DNA of 64,000 nucleotides from NCBI RefSeq assembly GCF_007565055.1, contig NC_044565.1, forward strand, positions 44,238,211-44,302,210. Reading direction: 5' to 3'. The stretch is from Rhinopithecus roxellana (lineage: Eukaryota; Chordata; Mammalia; Primates; Cercopithecidae). Made by a program: the position numbers and the translations under genes. Every line of letters begins with the position of its first letter. The stretch's first letter is position 1. Shown one piece after another: positions 1-11,785 of the stretch. The notes below the pieces were generated by a model, which worked only from the letters and a program-made list of their open reading frames with translations, did not search any database and was not told the origin of the DNA.

Positions 1-810
1 TATGGGGAATATGTGTGAAGAGACTGACATTCAATTGGTCTTCTTTATCACAGAGAAAACTGGAGGTACATCTCCCCCAAACTACCCCACCAAAACTTAC
101 CTTTATAAATAGAAAATTAACATCAATGTAAAAGCAGAAATAAAATAGATGAGTGCTAGAACTAAGAGAACCACATTATTGTAGTTCTTTCAGAAAATTT
201 CTAACATATAAACCTCAGAATTAAAGAAATCCTAGTGGGCACACTCACCATTCTCCTGCCAGTGAAACTACAATTTACATTTAAATAATGAAAATTAACT
301 GGATGATAAAAGAGTTCTACTAATATACACTGGAGAGCTCAGAGCTCTCCAAAAATTAGAATGATCAAAAGAAAATCAATGTATTTGCAAGCATATCTGT
401 AATTAACATAGATGTTTTAAAAAGTAGAGTTGGGAGCTGATGACTCCAAAGAAGAAAACCAATTATCTGGAATAAATTTACAGCAGTAACAATGAAGGCA
501 TTGAAAAATGCTCCAATTCAGGTTTTCAGCTAAGACATGCATGTATAAAATTTGATTTATCATTTTTTAAAAATAAGTAAGCCAGGTCAAGAAAAATATT
601 ATGAATATAAAAAGAAAATTACTAAATCAAGAAAAACACAAAAAGATACTGATAACACTTTAAACTTATGATCATAACCTCACATGGACCCCCTAATAGT
701 GCCCAGCAATTATACGACTTTTCTCTAGTGTGTTATATTTAGTCACCTTCCTACTCTTAAGTGATTGACACAGTTTTCCTGCATCATTGAAATTAAAAAA
801 TGAAACCATC
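1..810. other. Unassigned AT-rich DNA
   Basis: No open frame of note, no repeat family that I recognise and no RNA gene. Confidence 0.4.
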
Positions 811-811
811 A

Positions 812-1125
812 GCTGGGCACAGTGGCTCATGCCTGTAATCCTAGCACTTTGGGAAGCGGAGGTAGGCGGATCACCTGAGATCATGAGTTGAAACCAGCCT
901 GGCCAACATGGTGAAACCCCATCTCTACTAAAAATACAAAAATTAGCTGGGTGTGGTGGCACACGCCTGTAATACCAGCTACCCAGGAGGATGAAGCAGG
1001 AGAATCACTGGAACCCGGGAGGCAGAGGCTGCAGTGAGCCGAAATCTCGCCACTGCATTCTAGCCTGGGCAACAAAGGGAGACTCCATCTCAAAAAACAA
1101 AAACAAACAAACAAACTCAAAACCA
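812..1125 (+). mobile_element. Alu SINE (AluS-like), near full length
   Basis: Both Alu monomers are present in sense orientation: the left arm begins with the gctgggcacagtggctc block, followed by a middle A-rich linker, the right arm and a tail of the (A3-4C)n type near 1093-1125. Many CpG sites have decayed, which fits an S-age element. Open frames seen here on either strand are Alu translations, not genes. Confidence 0.93.
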
Positions 1126-1488
1126 TTACACTTGAGTTCTAAGGTCTCTCCTCCAACCAAACCTAAAACCTGCATGGATTTTCACAGAAGAAGAATTCCT
1201 GCTCTATGACAAGCAACCCTCTAACAGATAATAGCCCAACTCATCTCATCTTCACACACAGTTTACTCTTTTTATTTTATCTCCCTTCTGTTGTAGTCAA
1301 CTTTCAATATTTTATTTATGGTTATTACGTCTATTTTTCTAGGTTTTGATTTCTGAGTTTTACTTACCAATTTTGTCATCAGATTTATGTTAGTTTCTCT
1401 TGTTGAGTTGTGGAGTTAAATAGTCTAGAAAAAAATTTTAAATGGAAATTATCAGAATTTGGAAAAACAGGTAGAATTCACCCACCTC

Positions 1489-1489
<1 letters not shown>
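1126..1489. other. Unassigned DNA between Alu and CA repeat
   Basis: T-rich DNA with no recognised feature. Confidence 0.4.

Positions 1490-1529
<40 letters not shown>
1490..1529. repeat. (CA)n microsatellite
   Basis: About 20 uninterrupted AC/CA dinucleotides. The purity and length suggest a polymorphic locus. Confidence 0.97.
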
Positions 1530-1531
<2 letters not shown>

Positions 1532-1936
1532 TGCTTGATCATAATGATGGTGATGATTATAACTTTTACTTTCTTTTAATGTTTTTCACTATAGCTTTTG
1601 ATAAATTAGGTTTTCAGTTTTTCTACTTTTTAAGAGTAAAATTTAGTAGTTTATATTTATTCTAGAAAAATCACCCACTTCAACCAGTTTCAAATTTCCA
1701 ACATTGAAGTGTTGATTCTAAATTTTAAGTATGTTGTTTTGTACAAATACATCTTTTTCCTTGTTTTAATACATTCGCATTTTTCTGATCACTGATACAG
1801 TTGGACTTATCCCCACAATCTTAATAAATTTTCTCTTTATCATGCTCTGCATTTTTCTTTTTTGTATCATTTTGCCTTTTATTTAATTGTTTATACTTTG
1901 TTAAATCAAGTTTATACAGGCAGTTTTCTTTTCTCT

Positions 1937-1939
<3 letters not shown>
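1530..1939. other. Unassigned AT-rich DNA
   Basis: No recognised repeat or gene. Confidence 0.35.
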
Positions 1940-1968
<29 letters not shown>

Positions 1969-2245
1969 GACACGGTCTCACTGTCACCCAGGCTGAACTG
2001 TAGTGGTGTAATCACTGCTCACTGCAGTCTCAACCTCCCAGGCTCAAGTGATCTTTCCACCTCAGCCTCTTGGGTAGCTGGGACAACAGGTGTGTGCCTT
2101 TATGCTAGGCTAATTTTTATATGTTTTGTAGAGACAGAGTTTTGTCATGTTGCCCAGGTTGGCCTCAAACTCCTGGGCTTAAGCAATCCACCCTCAGCCT
2201 CCCAAGGTGCTGAAATTACAGGCGTGAATCATCACACCTACAAAC
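1940..2245 (-). mobile_element. Alu SINE (AluJ-like), antisense
   Basis: It begins with a T run of about 29 (the poly(A) tail on the minus strand) and continues through right arm, linker and left arm to about 2245. High divergence and J-type variants (for example cctgggcttaagcaatcc) place it among the oldest Alus. Confidence 0.9.
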
Positions 2246-2312
2246 ACAAGTATTTTTGGTAAGTATTTACTTCCTATTTGTGTTATTCTCGAGCATATTT
2301 AGATATGCATAT

Positions 2313-2492
2313 ATATATTTTTTTCTTTTTTTGAGACGGAGTCTCGCTCTGTCGCCCAGGCTGGAGTGCAGTGGCGCCATCTCGGCTCACTGCAAGCTCC
2401 GCCTCTCGGGTTCACCCCATTCTCCTGCCTCAGCCTCCCGAGTAGCTAGGACTATAGGAGCCTGCCACCACGCCCGGCTATTTTTTCTTTTT

Positions 2493-2523
<31 letters not shown>

Positions 2524-2650
2524 GTATTTTTAGTAGAGACGGGGTTTCACCGTGTTAGCCAGGGTGGTCTCCATTTCCTGAACTTGTGATCCCTCCGCCT
2601 TAGCCTCCCAAACTGCTGGGATTACAGGCGTGAGCCACCACACCCAGCCT
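2313..2650 (-). mobile_element. AluY-like SINE, antisense, with target site duplication
   Basis: Full-length antisense Alu with Y-type variants (ctcactgcaagctccgcctc, gtgttagccagg). The central A-rich linker has expanded to a T run of about 33 near 2491-2523. The flanks agatatgcatat (2301-2312) and agatatgcacat (2651-2662) are a target site duplication with one mismatch. Confidence 0.93.
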
Positions 2651-2662
2651 AGATATGCACAT

Positions 2663-3697
2663 ATTAATAATTAGAAGTAGATACTTATATTCAGCATCAA
2701 AATTGTTCCCCTGAAAAGGGGAAGAACGAGAAAATGTTTACATTTTCCTTGTTCTTTGTCACTTATATTACCTGAGATTTGAAATTTTATATGCCAAATT
2801 TTACTTTTATATTTCGTTATTATTTCAACCTAATGTCATGTTTAGCTTCATTGTTTGCTGGCTGTTATTGTTATACTCCTTCCCCAGCCATGCTTTTAGT
2901 AATATTTTTGGAAGGATCACTGTGGGTCTTTTCTCCTTTCCTTTAGAAAGCATTTTGACTGTTAAATCAGAATTGTTCAACTAACTGTCCTTTTATCATC
3001 AATGTTTAGTGCTTTTCCTGGCACTAGAGGTTCCCTAGCAAATGTTTATTGAAAGGATTATTCGATGTTTCTGGAAGACCAGAAGTTGGACTACCAGGAT
3101 GCGTCAAATGAATGCCATACTTAGGATCTTCCCAAGTGGAGCTCTGACTTTTGAAAGGTGACACTGATCAGCATTATCCTTTGAAGTCAGACTTGTTTAA
3201 ATATATCTATTTCTATATATCTATAGCTACATCTACACATTAGGGAATAGGAAATAGGAAGCTGTCTAAAGGGAAAAGTTCAGAGAAATAGGGGAAGCAG
3301 TACTTTGATATAATGTGGAGGAAGAAACTAGGGATTTGCCAGAGTTTTAATTTGTCTATTTGATGAATAACCCTGTGCAAACATAAACTGACAGAAAGTG
3401 GGGAATAGGCTATGCATAGGATGAAGCAAGAAAATGAGGATACAGGATGAAGAAGACAAGCACTGATAATTTTATACAAATGAGATTAGCATTTTTTTAC
3501 ATTTTTTACATTAGATTATTTACATTTTCAGTTTTCCACTTATTTATTAACTTTGTAATGCTTCTCATTTTCTTTATTATGTAAATCATATGGTAAAGGG
3601 ACAGCAATGAATATAGTAATAGAACTATGTTAGAGTGAAATTTAGATTGCCATTCTACAAAATGAAATTTTAATATATGTAAAGTTATTTTAAGAAA
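2663..3697. other. Unassigned DNA
   Basis: No gene seen. A short stretch at about 3000-3055 (tttagtgcttttcctggcac) vaguely resembles a decayed MIR/LINE end, but too little remains to call it. Confidence 0.35.
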
Positions 3698-5230
3698 GGG
3701 AGGAGATAACTCATTCTATGAGGCCAGCATCATCCTGATATCAAAACCTGGCAGAGACACAACAAAAAAGAAAATTTGAGGCCAATATCCTTGATCAACA
3801 TCGATGCAAAAATACTCAGCAAAATAATGGCAAACCGAATCCAGCAGCACATCAAAATCTTATCCACCATGATCAAGTATGCTTCATCTCTGGGTTGCAA
3901 GTTGGTCCAACATTGCAAATCAATAAATGTAATTCATCACATAAACAGAACTAAAGACAAATCCACATGATTATCTCAATAGATGCAGAAAAGACTTTTG
4001 ATAAAATTAAATATCCATTCATCTTAAAAACTCCCAATAAACTAGGTATTGAAGGAAGATACCTCAAAATAATAAGAGCCATATATCACAAACCCACAGC
4101 CAACATCATACTGAATGGGTAAAATCTGGAAGCATTCCTTCCTAAACCAGCACAAGATAAGGATGCAATCTGTCACCACTCCTATTCAAAATAATTTTAG
4201 TTGTTCCGACCAGGGCAATCAGACAAGATAAAGAAATAAAGGGCATCCAAATGGCATGAGAGGAAGTAAAACTATTTCTGTTTGCAGATGACATGACCTG
4301 ATATCTAGAAAACCTCATAGTCTCAGCCCCAAAGCTTCTTAAGCTTATAAACAACTTCAGCGAAATATCAGGATCAAAAAATTTTGAACAAAAATCAATG
4401 TGAAAAAATCACTAGCATTCCTATACATCAACAAGAGTAAATCTGAGCACCAAATCAGGAATGAACTACCATTCTCAACTGACACAAAAATAATAAAATA
4501 CCTAGTAATACAGCTAACTAGGGAGGTGAAAGATCTCTACAAGGAGAACTACAAGCCACTGTTCAAATAAATCAGAGATGATAGAAACAAATGGAAAAAC
4601 ATCCCATACTCATGGATAGGAAGAATCAACATTATTAAAATGGTCAGTTATACAACCCAAAGCAATTTATAAATCTAATGATATTTCTATTAAACTATCA
4701 TTGACATTCTTCACGGAACTGCAGAAAACTATTTTAAAATTTATGTGGAAGAAAAAAAGAGACTGAATAGACAAGGCAATCCTAAGCAAAAAGAACAAAG
4801 CTGGAAGTATCACTCTACCTTGACTTTAAACTATCTTACAGGGCTGCAGTAACCAAAACAGCATGGTACTGGTACAAAAACAGACACATAGATCAATGAA
4901 ACAGAATACAGAATACAGAAATAAGACCACACACTTACGATGATCTGATCTTTGACAAACCGGACAAAAACATGCAATGGAGAAAAAATTCCCTATTCAA
5001 TAAATGGTACTGGAATAAATGACTAGCTATATGCAGAAAACAGAAACAGGACCCCTTCCTTATACAATATACACAAATAACTCAATGTAAATGTAAATGT
5101 AAAACCCAAAGCCGTAAAAACCCGGGAAGACAGCCCAGGCAATACCATTCAGGACATAGGCATGGGCAAAGATATCATGATGAAGATGCCAAAAGCAATT
5201 GTGACAAAAGCAAAAATTGACAAATGGGAT

Positions 5231-5437
5231 CTTCATCTCTGGGTTGCACGTTGGTCCAACATTGCAAATCAATAAATGTAATTGATCACATAAACAGAAA
5301 TAGACAAAAACCACATGATTATCTCAATAGATGCAGAGAAGACTTTTGACAAAATTCAATATCCATTCATCTTAAAAACTCCCAATAAACTAGGTATTGA
5401 AGGAACATAGCTAAAATAATAAGAGCCATATATCACA
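5231..5437 (+). repeat. 207-bp internal duplication of L1 segment 3882-4090
   Basis: This block repeats 3882-4090 of the same L1 with the same unusual variants. Examples are gttggtccaacattgc where L1 usually reads ctggttcaacata, and ccattcatcttaaaaactcc. It splits an otherwise continuous ORF2 passage and is bracketed by the direct repeat acaaatgggatc (5220-5231) / acaaatgagatc (5437-5448). Confidence 0.9.
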
Positions 5438-6292
5438 CAAATGAGATCTAATTAAACAAAAGAGCTTCTGCACAGCAAAATAAATTACCATCAGAGTAAA
5501 CAGACAACATATGTAGTGGGAGACAATTTTTGCAATCTATTCAATCTGACAAAAGTCTAATATTCAAAGTCTATAAGGAACTTATACACATTTACAAGAA
5601 AAAAACAAAAACTCTATAAAAACTTGGGCAAAGAAAATGAACAGACACTTTTCAAAAGAAGACATACATGTAACCAATAATCATATGAAAGAAAGTTCAA
5701 CGTCACTGATCATTAGAGAAATGCGAATCAAAGCCACAATGAGATACCATCTAACACCCGTCAGAATGATGATTATTAAAAAGTCAAGAAACAACCTATG
5801 CTAGCAAGGCTATGGAGAAAAGAATGGCTTATACATTGTTGGTGGAAGTATAAATACTTCAATCATTGTGGAAGACAGTGTGGCAATTCCTTAAAAACAT
5901 AAAGACAGCAATCAGTTTCCACCTATTAATCCCACTATTTAGTATTTTCCCAAAGGAATGTAATCATTCTATCATAAAGACACATGCACAAATGTGTTTA
6001 TTGCAACACTATTCACAATAGCAAAGACACAGAACCAACCTAGATGTTCATGAATGATAGACTGGATAAAAAAAAAAAAATGTGGTACATATATACCATG
6101 GAATACTGTGCAGCCATAAAAGAGAACAAGATCATGTTCTTTGCAGGGACATGGATGGAGCTGGAGGCTGTTATCCTCAGCAAACTAACACAGAAACAGA
6201 AAACCAAATACCACATGTTCTCACTTATAAATGGGAGATAAATGATGAGAACACATAGAAACATAGAGGGGGACAACACACACCAGGGCCTC

Positions 6293-6325
6293 TTGGAGGG
6301 TGGAGGGTGGAGGGTGGAAGGAAGG
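6293..6325 (+). other. G-rich polypurine tract of L1 3' UTR
   Basis: Repeated ggaggg(t) units, four GGG runs closely spaced, in the position where L1 3' UTRs carry a conserved G-rich tract. The tract could form a G-quadruplex on the plus strand. Confidence 0.75.
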
Positions 6326-6535
6326 AGGCTACAGAAAAAATAACTAATGGGTATTAGGCTTAATACCTGGGGAACGAAATAATCGCTATAAAAATCCTCC
6401 ATGACACAAGTTTACCTATGCAACAAACTTGCACCTACACCCCTGAACGTAAAATAAAAGTTAAAAAAAAAATGGGAAGAGAAATTAGAAAGATTGGGAC
6501 AAGTGCAACATACAGAAAGAATTAATATTCAGTGG

Positions 6536-7555
6536 AAGATGACTGAATAGGAACAGCTCCAGCCTCCAGCTACCACCCATGGGCAACAGAGAAGATGGGC
6601 GATTTCTGCATTTTCAACTGAGGTACTAGGTTCATCTCATTGGAGTGTGTCAGACAGTCAGTGCTGGTCAGTGTGTGCAGCCCAACCAGTGAGAGCTGAA
6701 GCAGGGCAAGGCATTGCCTCACCTGGGAAGCACAAGAGGGAAGAGAATTCCTTTTCCTAGCCAAGGAAAACTGAGACACACAACACCTGGAAAATCGGGT
6801 AACTCCCTAATACTGTGCTTTATCAAGGGTCTTAGCAAACAGCACACCAGGAGATTATATCCCACACCTGGCCCAGAGGGTTCCATGCCCACAGAGCCTC
6901 CCTCATTGCTAGCACAGCAGTCTGAGATCTAACTGCAAGGTGGCAGCAAGGCTGGGAGAGGGGCGCCCGCCATTGCTGAGGCTTAAGTAGGTAAACAGGG
7001 CCACCAGGAAGATCGAATTGGGTGGAGCCCACCGCAGCTCAAGGAGGCCTGACTGCCTCTGTAGACTCCACCTCTGGGGACAGGACATAGCTAAACAAAA
7101 AGCAGTAGAAACCTCTGCAGATGTAAATGTCCCTGTCTGACAGCTTTGAAGAGAGCAGTGGTTCTCCCAGCATGGAGGTTGAGATCTGAGAATGGACAGA
7201 CTGCCTGCTCAAGTGGGTCCCTGACCCCTGAGCAGCCTAACTGGGAGACATCCCCCAATAGGTGCAGATTGACACCTCACACCTCACACAGCAGGGTACA
7301 CCTCTGAGACGAACCTTCCAGAGCAAGAATCAGACAGCAACACTCATTGTTCAGCAATATTCTATCTTCTGCAGCCTCTGCTGCTGAAACCCAGGCAAAC
7401 AGGGTCTGGAGTTGACCTCAAGCAAACTCCAACACACCTGCAACTGAGGGTCCTGACTGTTAGAAGGAAAACGATCAAACAGGAAGGACACCTACACCAA
7501 AACCCCATCAGTACGTCACCATCATCAAAGACCAGAGGCAGATAAAACCACAAAG
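6536..7555 (+). promoter_or_regulatory. L1 5' UTR (internal promoter region, decayed)
   Basis: The GC-richer leader upstream of ORF1. In active L1s it carries an internal RNA polymerase II promoter, a YY1 site at the very start and an antisense promoter. Here the YY1 core, normally aagatggc, reads aagatgac at 6536-6543, so that site is probably lost. Any remaining promoter activity is unknown. Confidence 0.8.
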
Positions 7556-8567
7556 ATGCGGAAGAAGCAGGGCAGAAAAGCTGGAAATTCAAAAAATAAG
7601 AGCGCATCTCCCCCTGCAAAGGAGCGCAGCTCATTGCCAGCAACGGATCAAAGCTGGACGGAGAATGACTTTGACAAGTTGAGAGAAAAAGGCTTCAGTC
7701 CATCAAACTTCTCAGAGATAAAGGAGGAATTACGTAACCAGTGCAAAGAAACTAAAAACCTTGAAAAAAGAATGGATGAATGGATAACTAGAATAATCAA
7801 TGCAAAGAAGACCTTAAAGGAACTGATAGAGATGAAAACCATGACATGAGAACTACGGGACAAATGCACAAGCTTCAGTAACTGACTCAATCAACTGGAA
7901 GAAAGAATATCAGTGATTGAAGATCGAATAAATGAAGTGAGAAGAGAAATGCAGAGAAAAAAGAGTAAAAAGAAATGAACAAAGCCTCCAAGAAATATGG
8001 GATTATGTGAAAAGACCAAATCTACATCTGATTGGTGTGCCTGAAAGTGACGGGGAAAATGGAACCAAGTTGGAAAACACTCTGCAGGATATCATCTAGG
8101 AGAACTTCCCCAACCTAGTAAGGCAGGCCAACATTCAAATTCAGGAAATACAGAGAATGCCACAAAGATAGTCCTCGAGAAGAGCAACTCCAAGACACAT
8201 AATTGTCAGATTCACCAAAGTTGAAAAGAAGGAAAAAATGTTAAGGGCAACCAGAGAGAAAGGTCGGGTTACCCACAAAGGGAAGCCCATCAGACTAACA
8301 GCAGATCTATTCGGCAGAAACTCTACAAGCCAGTAGACAGTGGGGGCCAATATTCAACATTCTTAAAGGAAAGAATTTTCCACCCAGAATTTCATATCCA
8401 GCCAAACTAAGTTTCCTAAGTGAAGGAGAAATAAAATCCTTTACAGACAAGCAAATGCTAGAGATTTTGTCAACACTAGACCTGCCCTACAAGAGATCCT
8501 GAAGGAAGCACTAAACATGGAAAGGAACAACTGGTACCAGCCATTGCAAAAACATGTCAAAATGTAA
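7556..8567 (+). pseudogene. L1 ORF1p pseudogene (RNA-binding chaperone)
   Basis: The ATG at 7556 opens a frame with the typical ORF1p N-terminus (basic start, then SASPPAKERSS and ENDFDKLREKGF), which leads into the coiled coil. It ends after 97 codons at a TGA (7847-7849). Homology continues through the RRM-like region (RPNLxLIGVPES-type sequence near 8015-8050) to the family stop at 8565-8567. Start-to-stop length is 1012 nt, not a multiple of three, so there is at least one indel besides the stop. The functional protein is a trimeric RNA-binding chaperone of about 338 residues. This copy cannot make it. Confidence 0.92.
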
Positions 8568-8630
8568 AGACTATCGATGCTAGGAAGAAACTGCATCAAC
8601 TAACGAGCAAAATAACCAGCTAATATCATA

Positions 8631-9767
8631 ATGACAGGATCAAGTTCACACATAACAATATTAACCTTAAATGTAAATGAACTAAATGGTCCAATTAAAA
8701 GACACAGACTGGCAAACTGGATACAGAGTCAAGACCCATCAGTTTGCTGTATTCAGGAGACCCATCTCACATGCAGAGACACACATAGGCTCAAAATAAA
8801 GGGATGGAGGAAGATCTACCAAGCAAATGGAAAACAAAAAACAGAAGGGGTTGCAATCCTAGTCTCTGATAAAACAGACTTTAAACCATCAAAAATCAAA
8901 AGAGACAAAGAAGACCATTATGTAATGGTAAAGGGATCAATTCATCAGGAAGAGCTAACTATGCTAAATATATATGCACCCAATACAGGAGCACCCAGAT
9001 TCATAAAGCAAGTCTTTAGAGACTTACAAAGAGAATTATACTCCCATACAATAGTAATGGGAGACTTTAACACCCCACTGTCAACATTAGACAGATCAAC
9101 AAGAAAGAAAGTTAACAAGGATATCCAGGAATTGAACTCAACTCTGCACCAAGCAGACCTAATAGACATCTACAGAACTCTCCACCCCAAATCAACAGAA
9201 TATACATTCTTCTCAGCAACACATCTCACTTATTCCAAAATTGAACACATAGTTGGAAGTAAAGCACTCATCAGAAAATGTAAAAGAATAGAAATTATAA
9301 CAAACTGTCTCTCAGACCACAGTGCAATCAAAGTAGAACTCAGGATTAAGAAACTCAATCAAAACCACTCCACTACATGGAAACTCAACAACCTGCTCCT
9401 CAATGACTACTGGGTACATAATGAAATGAAGGCAGAAATAAAGATGTTCTTTGAAACCAATGAGAACAAAGATACAACATACCAGAATCTCTGGGACACA
9501 TTTAAAGCAGTGTGTAGAGGGAAATTTATAGCACTAAATGCCCACAAGAGAAAGCAGGAAAGATCTAAAATTGGCACGCTAACATCACAATTAAAAGAAC
9601 TAGAGAAGCAAGAGCAAACACATTCAAAAGCTAGCAGAAGGCAAGAAATAACTAAGATCAGAGCAGAACTGAAGGAGACAGAGACACAAAAATCCCTTCA
9701 AAAATTCCTTTGGTCAGAAGAAATATTTTGTGATACAATGATGGTTTATGAGATATTTAGTAATTGA
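8631..9767 (+). pseudogene. L1 ORF2p, endonuclease domain only, C-terminally truncated
   Basis: The ATG is 63 nt downstream of the ORF1 stop, the usual L1 spacing. The frame is open for 378 codons; about the first 359 match ORF2p and the last 19 come from the flanking DNA. The apurinic-like endonuclease domain (residues 1-239) is complete. Residues N14, E43, Y115, D145, N147, T192, S228, D229 and H230 of the active site are all present, but D205 has become E (SKIEHI). The reverse transcriptase and cysteine-rich domains are absent, so no autonomous activity is possible. An uninterrupted 1.1-kb frame beside a broken ORF1 is unusual and may be chance. Confidence 0.92.
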
Positions 9768-9885
9768 GTGATCTCTTGAGTCATGATAGAATAACTCAAG
9801 GTCAGTATTTACTAGTTCTATCAAATTGAGGTCTCAGAAGGGGCATTAAACAGGACGTTTCTGTGACAAAAAAAAAGTTTCATGT

Positions 9886-10256
9886 TGTATATTAGTCCAT
9901 TCTCACAGTATTAATAAAGACATACCTGAGACTGGGTAATTAACAAAGGAAAGAGGTTAGTTGACTCACAGTTCAGCATGGCTGGGGAGGCCTCAGGAAA
10001 TTTACAATCATGGCAGTAGGGGAAGCAAACGTGTCATTCTTCACAAGACAGCAGGAAGAAATGCCAAGCAAAAGGGGGAAAAGTCTCTTATAAAACCATC
10101 AGATCTCATGAGAACTCATTATCATGACAACAGCATGAGGGTAACTGCTCCCATGATTAAATTATTCTCCCACTCTGTCTCTCCCATGACACATGGGGAT
10201 TATAGGAACTACAATTCAAGAAGAGATTTGGGTGGAGACACAGCCAAACCATATCA
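9886..10256 (-). mobile_element. MaLR LTR (MST/THE1-type), 3' LTR of minus-strand element
   Basis: Read on the minus strand it begins TGATATGGTTTGGCTGTGTC and ends near CTAATACA, the termini of MST/THE1 LTRs (ERVL-MaLR). It pairs with the LTR at 11786-12151. The flank catgt (9881-9885) is repeated after the other LTR. Confidence 0.93.
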
Positions 10257-11785
10257 TTCCATTCTGGCCCCTCCCTAATCTCATGCTGTCACATTTCAAA
10301 ACACAATCATGCCCTTCCAAAAGTCCCCCCAAATTTTAACTCATTCTAGCATTAACTCAAAAGTCCAAGTCCAAAGTCTCATCTGACACAAGGTAAGTCC
10401 CTTCTGCCTATGAGCCTATAAAATCAAAAGCAAGCAGTGACTTCCTAGATACAATGTGGGTATAGGCATTGGGTAAATGCACTCCTTCCAAATGGGAGAA
10501 ATTCGCCAAAACAAAGGGGCTATAGGCCGCATGCAAGTCAAAGTCCAATGGGGCAGTCATTAAAGTTCCAAAATGGCCTCCTTTGACTCCGTGTCTCACA
10601 TCCAGGTTACACAAATGCTAGAAGTGGGCTCTCAGGGCCTTTGGACAGCTCTGCCCTTGTGGGTTTGCAGGATATAGCCCCATCCCAGCTGCTTCATGGG
10701 CTGGCATTAAGTGTCTGTGGCTTTTCCAGGCTCATGTTGTAGGCGTTCAGTGATCCAGTATTCTGAGATCTGGAGGTTAGTGACCTTCTTCTCACAGCTT
10801 CACCAGGCAGTGCCCTAGCGGGGACTCCATATAGCTCCTCGGACTTCACATTTCCCTTCTATAATGTCCTAGCAGAGGTTCTCTAGGAGGGCTCTGCCCC
10901 TGCAACAAACTTCTGCCTGGACATTCAGGCATTTCTGTACCTCCTCTGAAATCTAGGCAGATGTTCCCAAACCTCAATTCTTGACATCTGTGCACCCACA
11001 GTCTCAACACCACGTGAAAACCACCATAGCTTGGGGTTTGTACCCTCTGAAGCAATGGCCTGAGATTTACATTAGCCCCTTTTAGCCATGGCAAGAACTG
11101 AAGCAGCTGGGATTCAGGGCACTAAGTCCCTAGGCTGCACCTAGCAGGGGGGACCCTGGGCCAGGTCCACACAACCATTTTTCCCTCCTAACCTCCAGGT
11201 CTATGATGAGAGGGGCTCCCATGAAGGTTTCTGACATGCCCTGGAGACATTTTCCCCATTGTCTTGGTGATTAACATTTGACTTATCATAACTTATGCTG
11301 CAGCTGGCTTGCATTTCTCCCCAGAATATGAGTTTTTCTTTTCTATCATATCATCAGGCTGCAAATTTTCCAAACTTGTATGGTCTGCTTCCTTTTGAAT
11401 GCTTTGCCATTTAGAAATTTCTTCTGCCAGGTACCCTAAATCATGTCTCTCAAGTTCAAAGCACCAAAGATCTCTAGGGCAGGGGCAATATGCCACCAGT
11501 CTCTTTGTTAAAACATAGCAAAAATCACCTTTATTTTAGTTCCCAATAAGTTCCTCATCTCCATCTGAGATCACTTCACCCTGGATTTCATTGTCCGTAT
11601 CACTATCAGCACTTTGGTCAAAGCCATTCAACAAGTCTCTAGGAAGTTCAAAACTTTGCCACATCTTCCTGTTTTCTTCAGAGCCCTCCAAACTGTTCCA
11701 ACCTCTACCTGTTACCCAGTTCCAAATCACTTCTACATTTTCAGGTATCTTTGCAACAGCACCCCACTACCCAGTACCAATTTAC
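10257..11785 (-). mobile_element. MaLR internal region (gag-like remnant)
   Basis: This is the 1.53-kb internal segment between the two LTRs. Short open stretches on the minus strand (for example 11536-11730 and 11293-11496) correspond to the gag-like reading frame known for MaLR internal sequences, but they are broken by stops and frame changes. There is no pol or env, as is normal for MaLR, which moved with enzymes supplied in trans. Inactive. Confidence 0.85.

Larger units (their letters stand above)
3698..6473 (+). mobile_element. LINE-1 (L1PB/L1PA-like), 5'-truncated, ORF2 RT domain to 3' end
   Basis: The sequence starts inside the ORF2 reverse-transcriptase region, passes the catalytic FADD motif (tttgcagatgac, 4281-4292), runs through the ORF2 C-terminus (about 6080-6240) and the 3' UTR with its G-rich polypurine tract (6293-6325), and ends in a short A tail at about 6463-6473. 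Stops and frameshifts throughout make it inactive. A 207-bp copy of its own RT region is inserted at 5231-5437. The 5' end lies near 3698 in unassigned DNA. Confidence 0.93.
6536..9706 (+). mobile_element. LINE-1 (L1PA-like) with complete 5' end, truncated inside ORF2
   Basis: The element begins with the L1PA 5'-end motif (aagatgactgaataggaacagctcc), then has a 5' UTR of about 1 kb, ORF1 at 7556-8567 and ORF2 from 8631. Homology to ORF2 stops at about codon 359 (near 9706), where unrelated DNA begins. No 3' UTR or poly(A) follows. L1 insertions normally lose their 5' end, so loss of the 3' end points to a later deletion or rearrangement. It sits about 60 bp downstream of another L1's A tail in the same orientation. 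Confidence 0.93.

Noticed and set aside
2256..2558. 100-codon frame
   Set aside because: It is the translation of an antisense Alu and its T run, not a gene.
6040..6402. 120-codon minus-strand frame
   Set aside because: Antisense of the L1 ORF2 C-terminus and 3' UTR.
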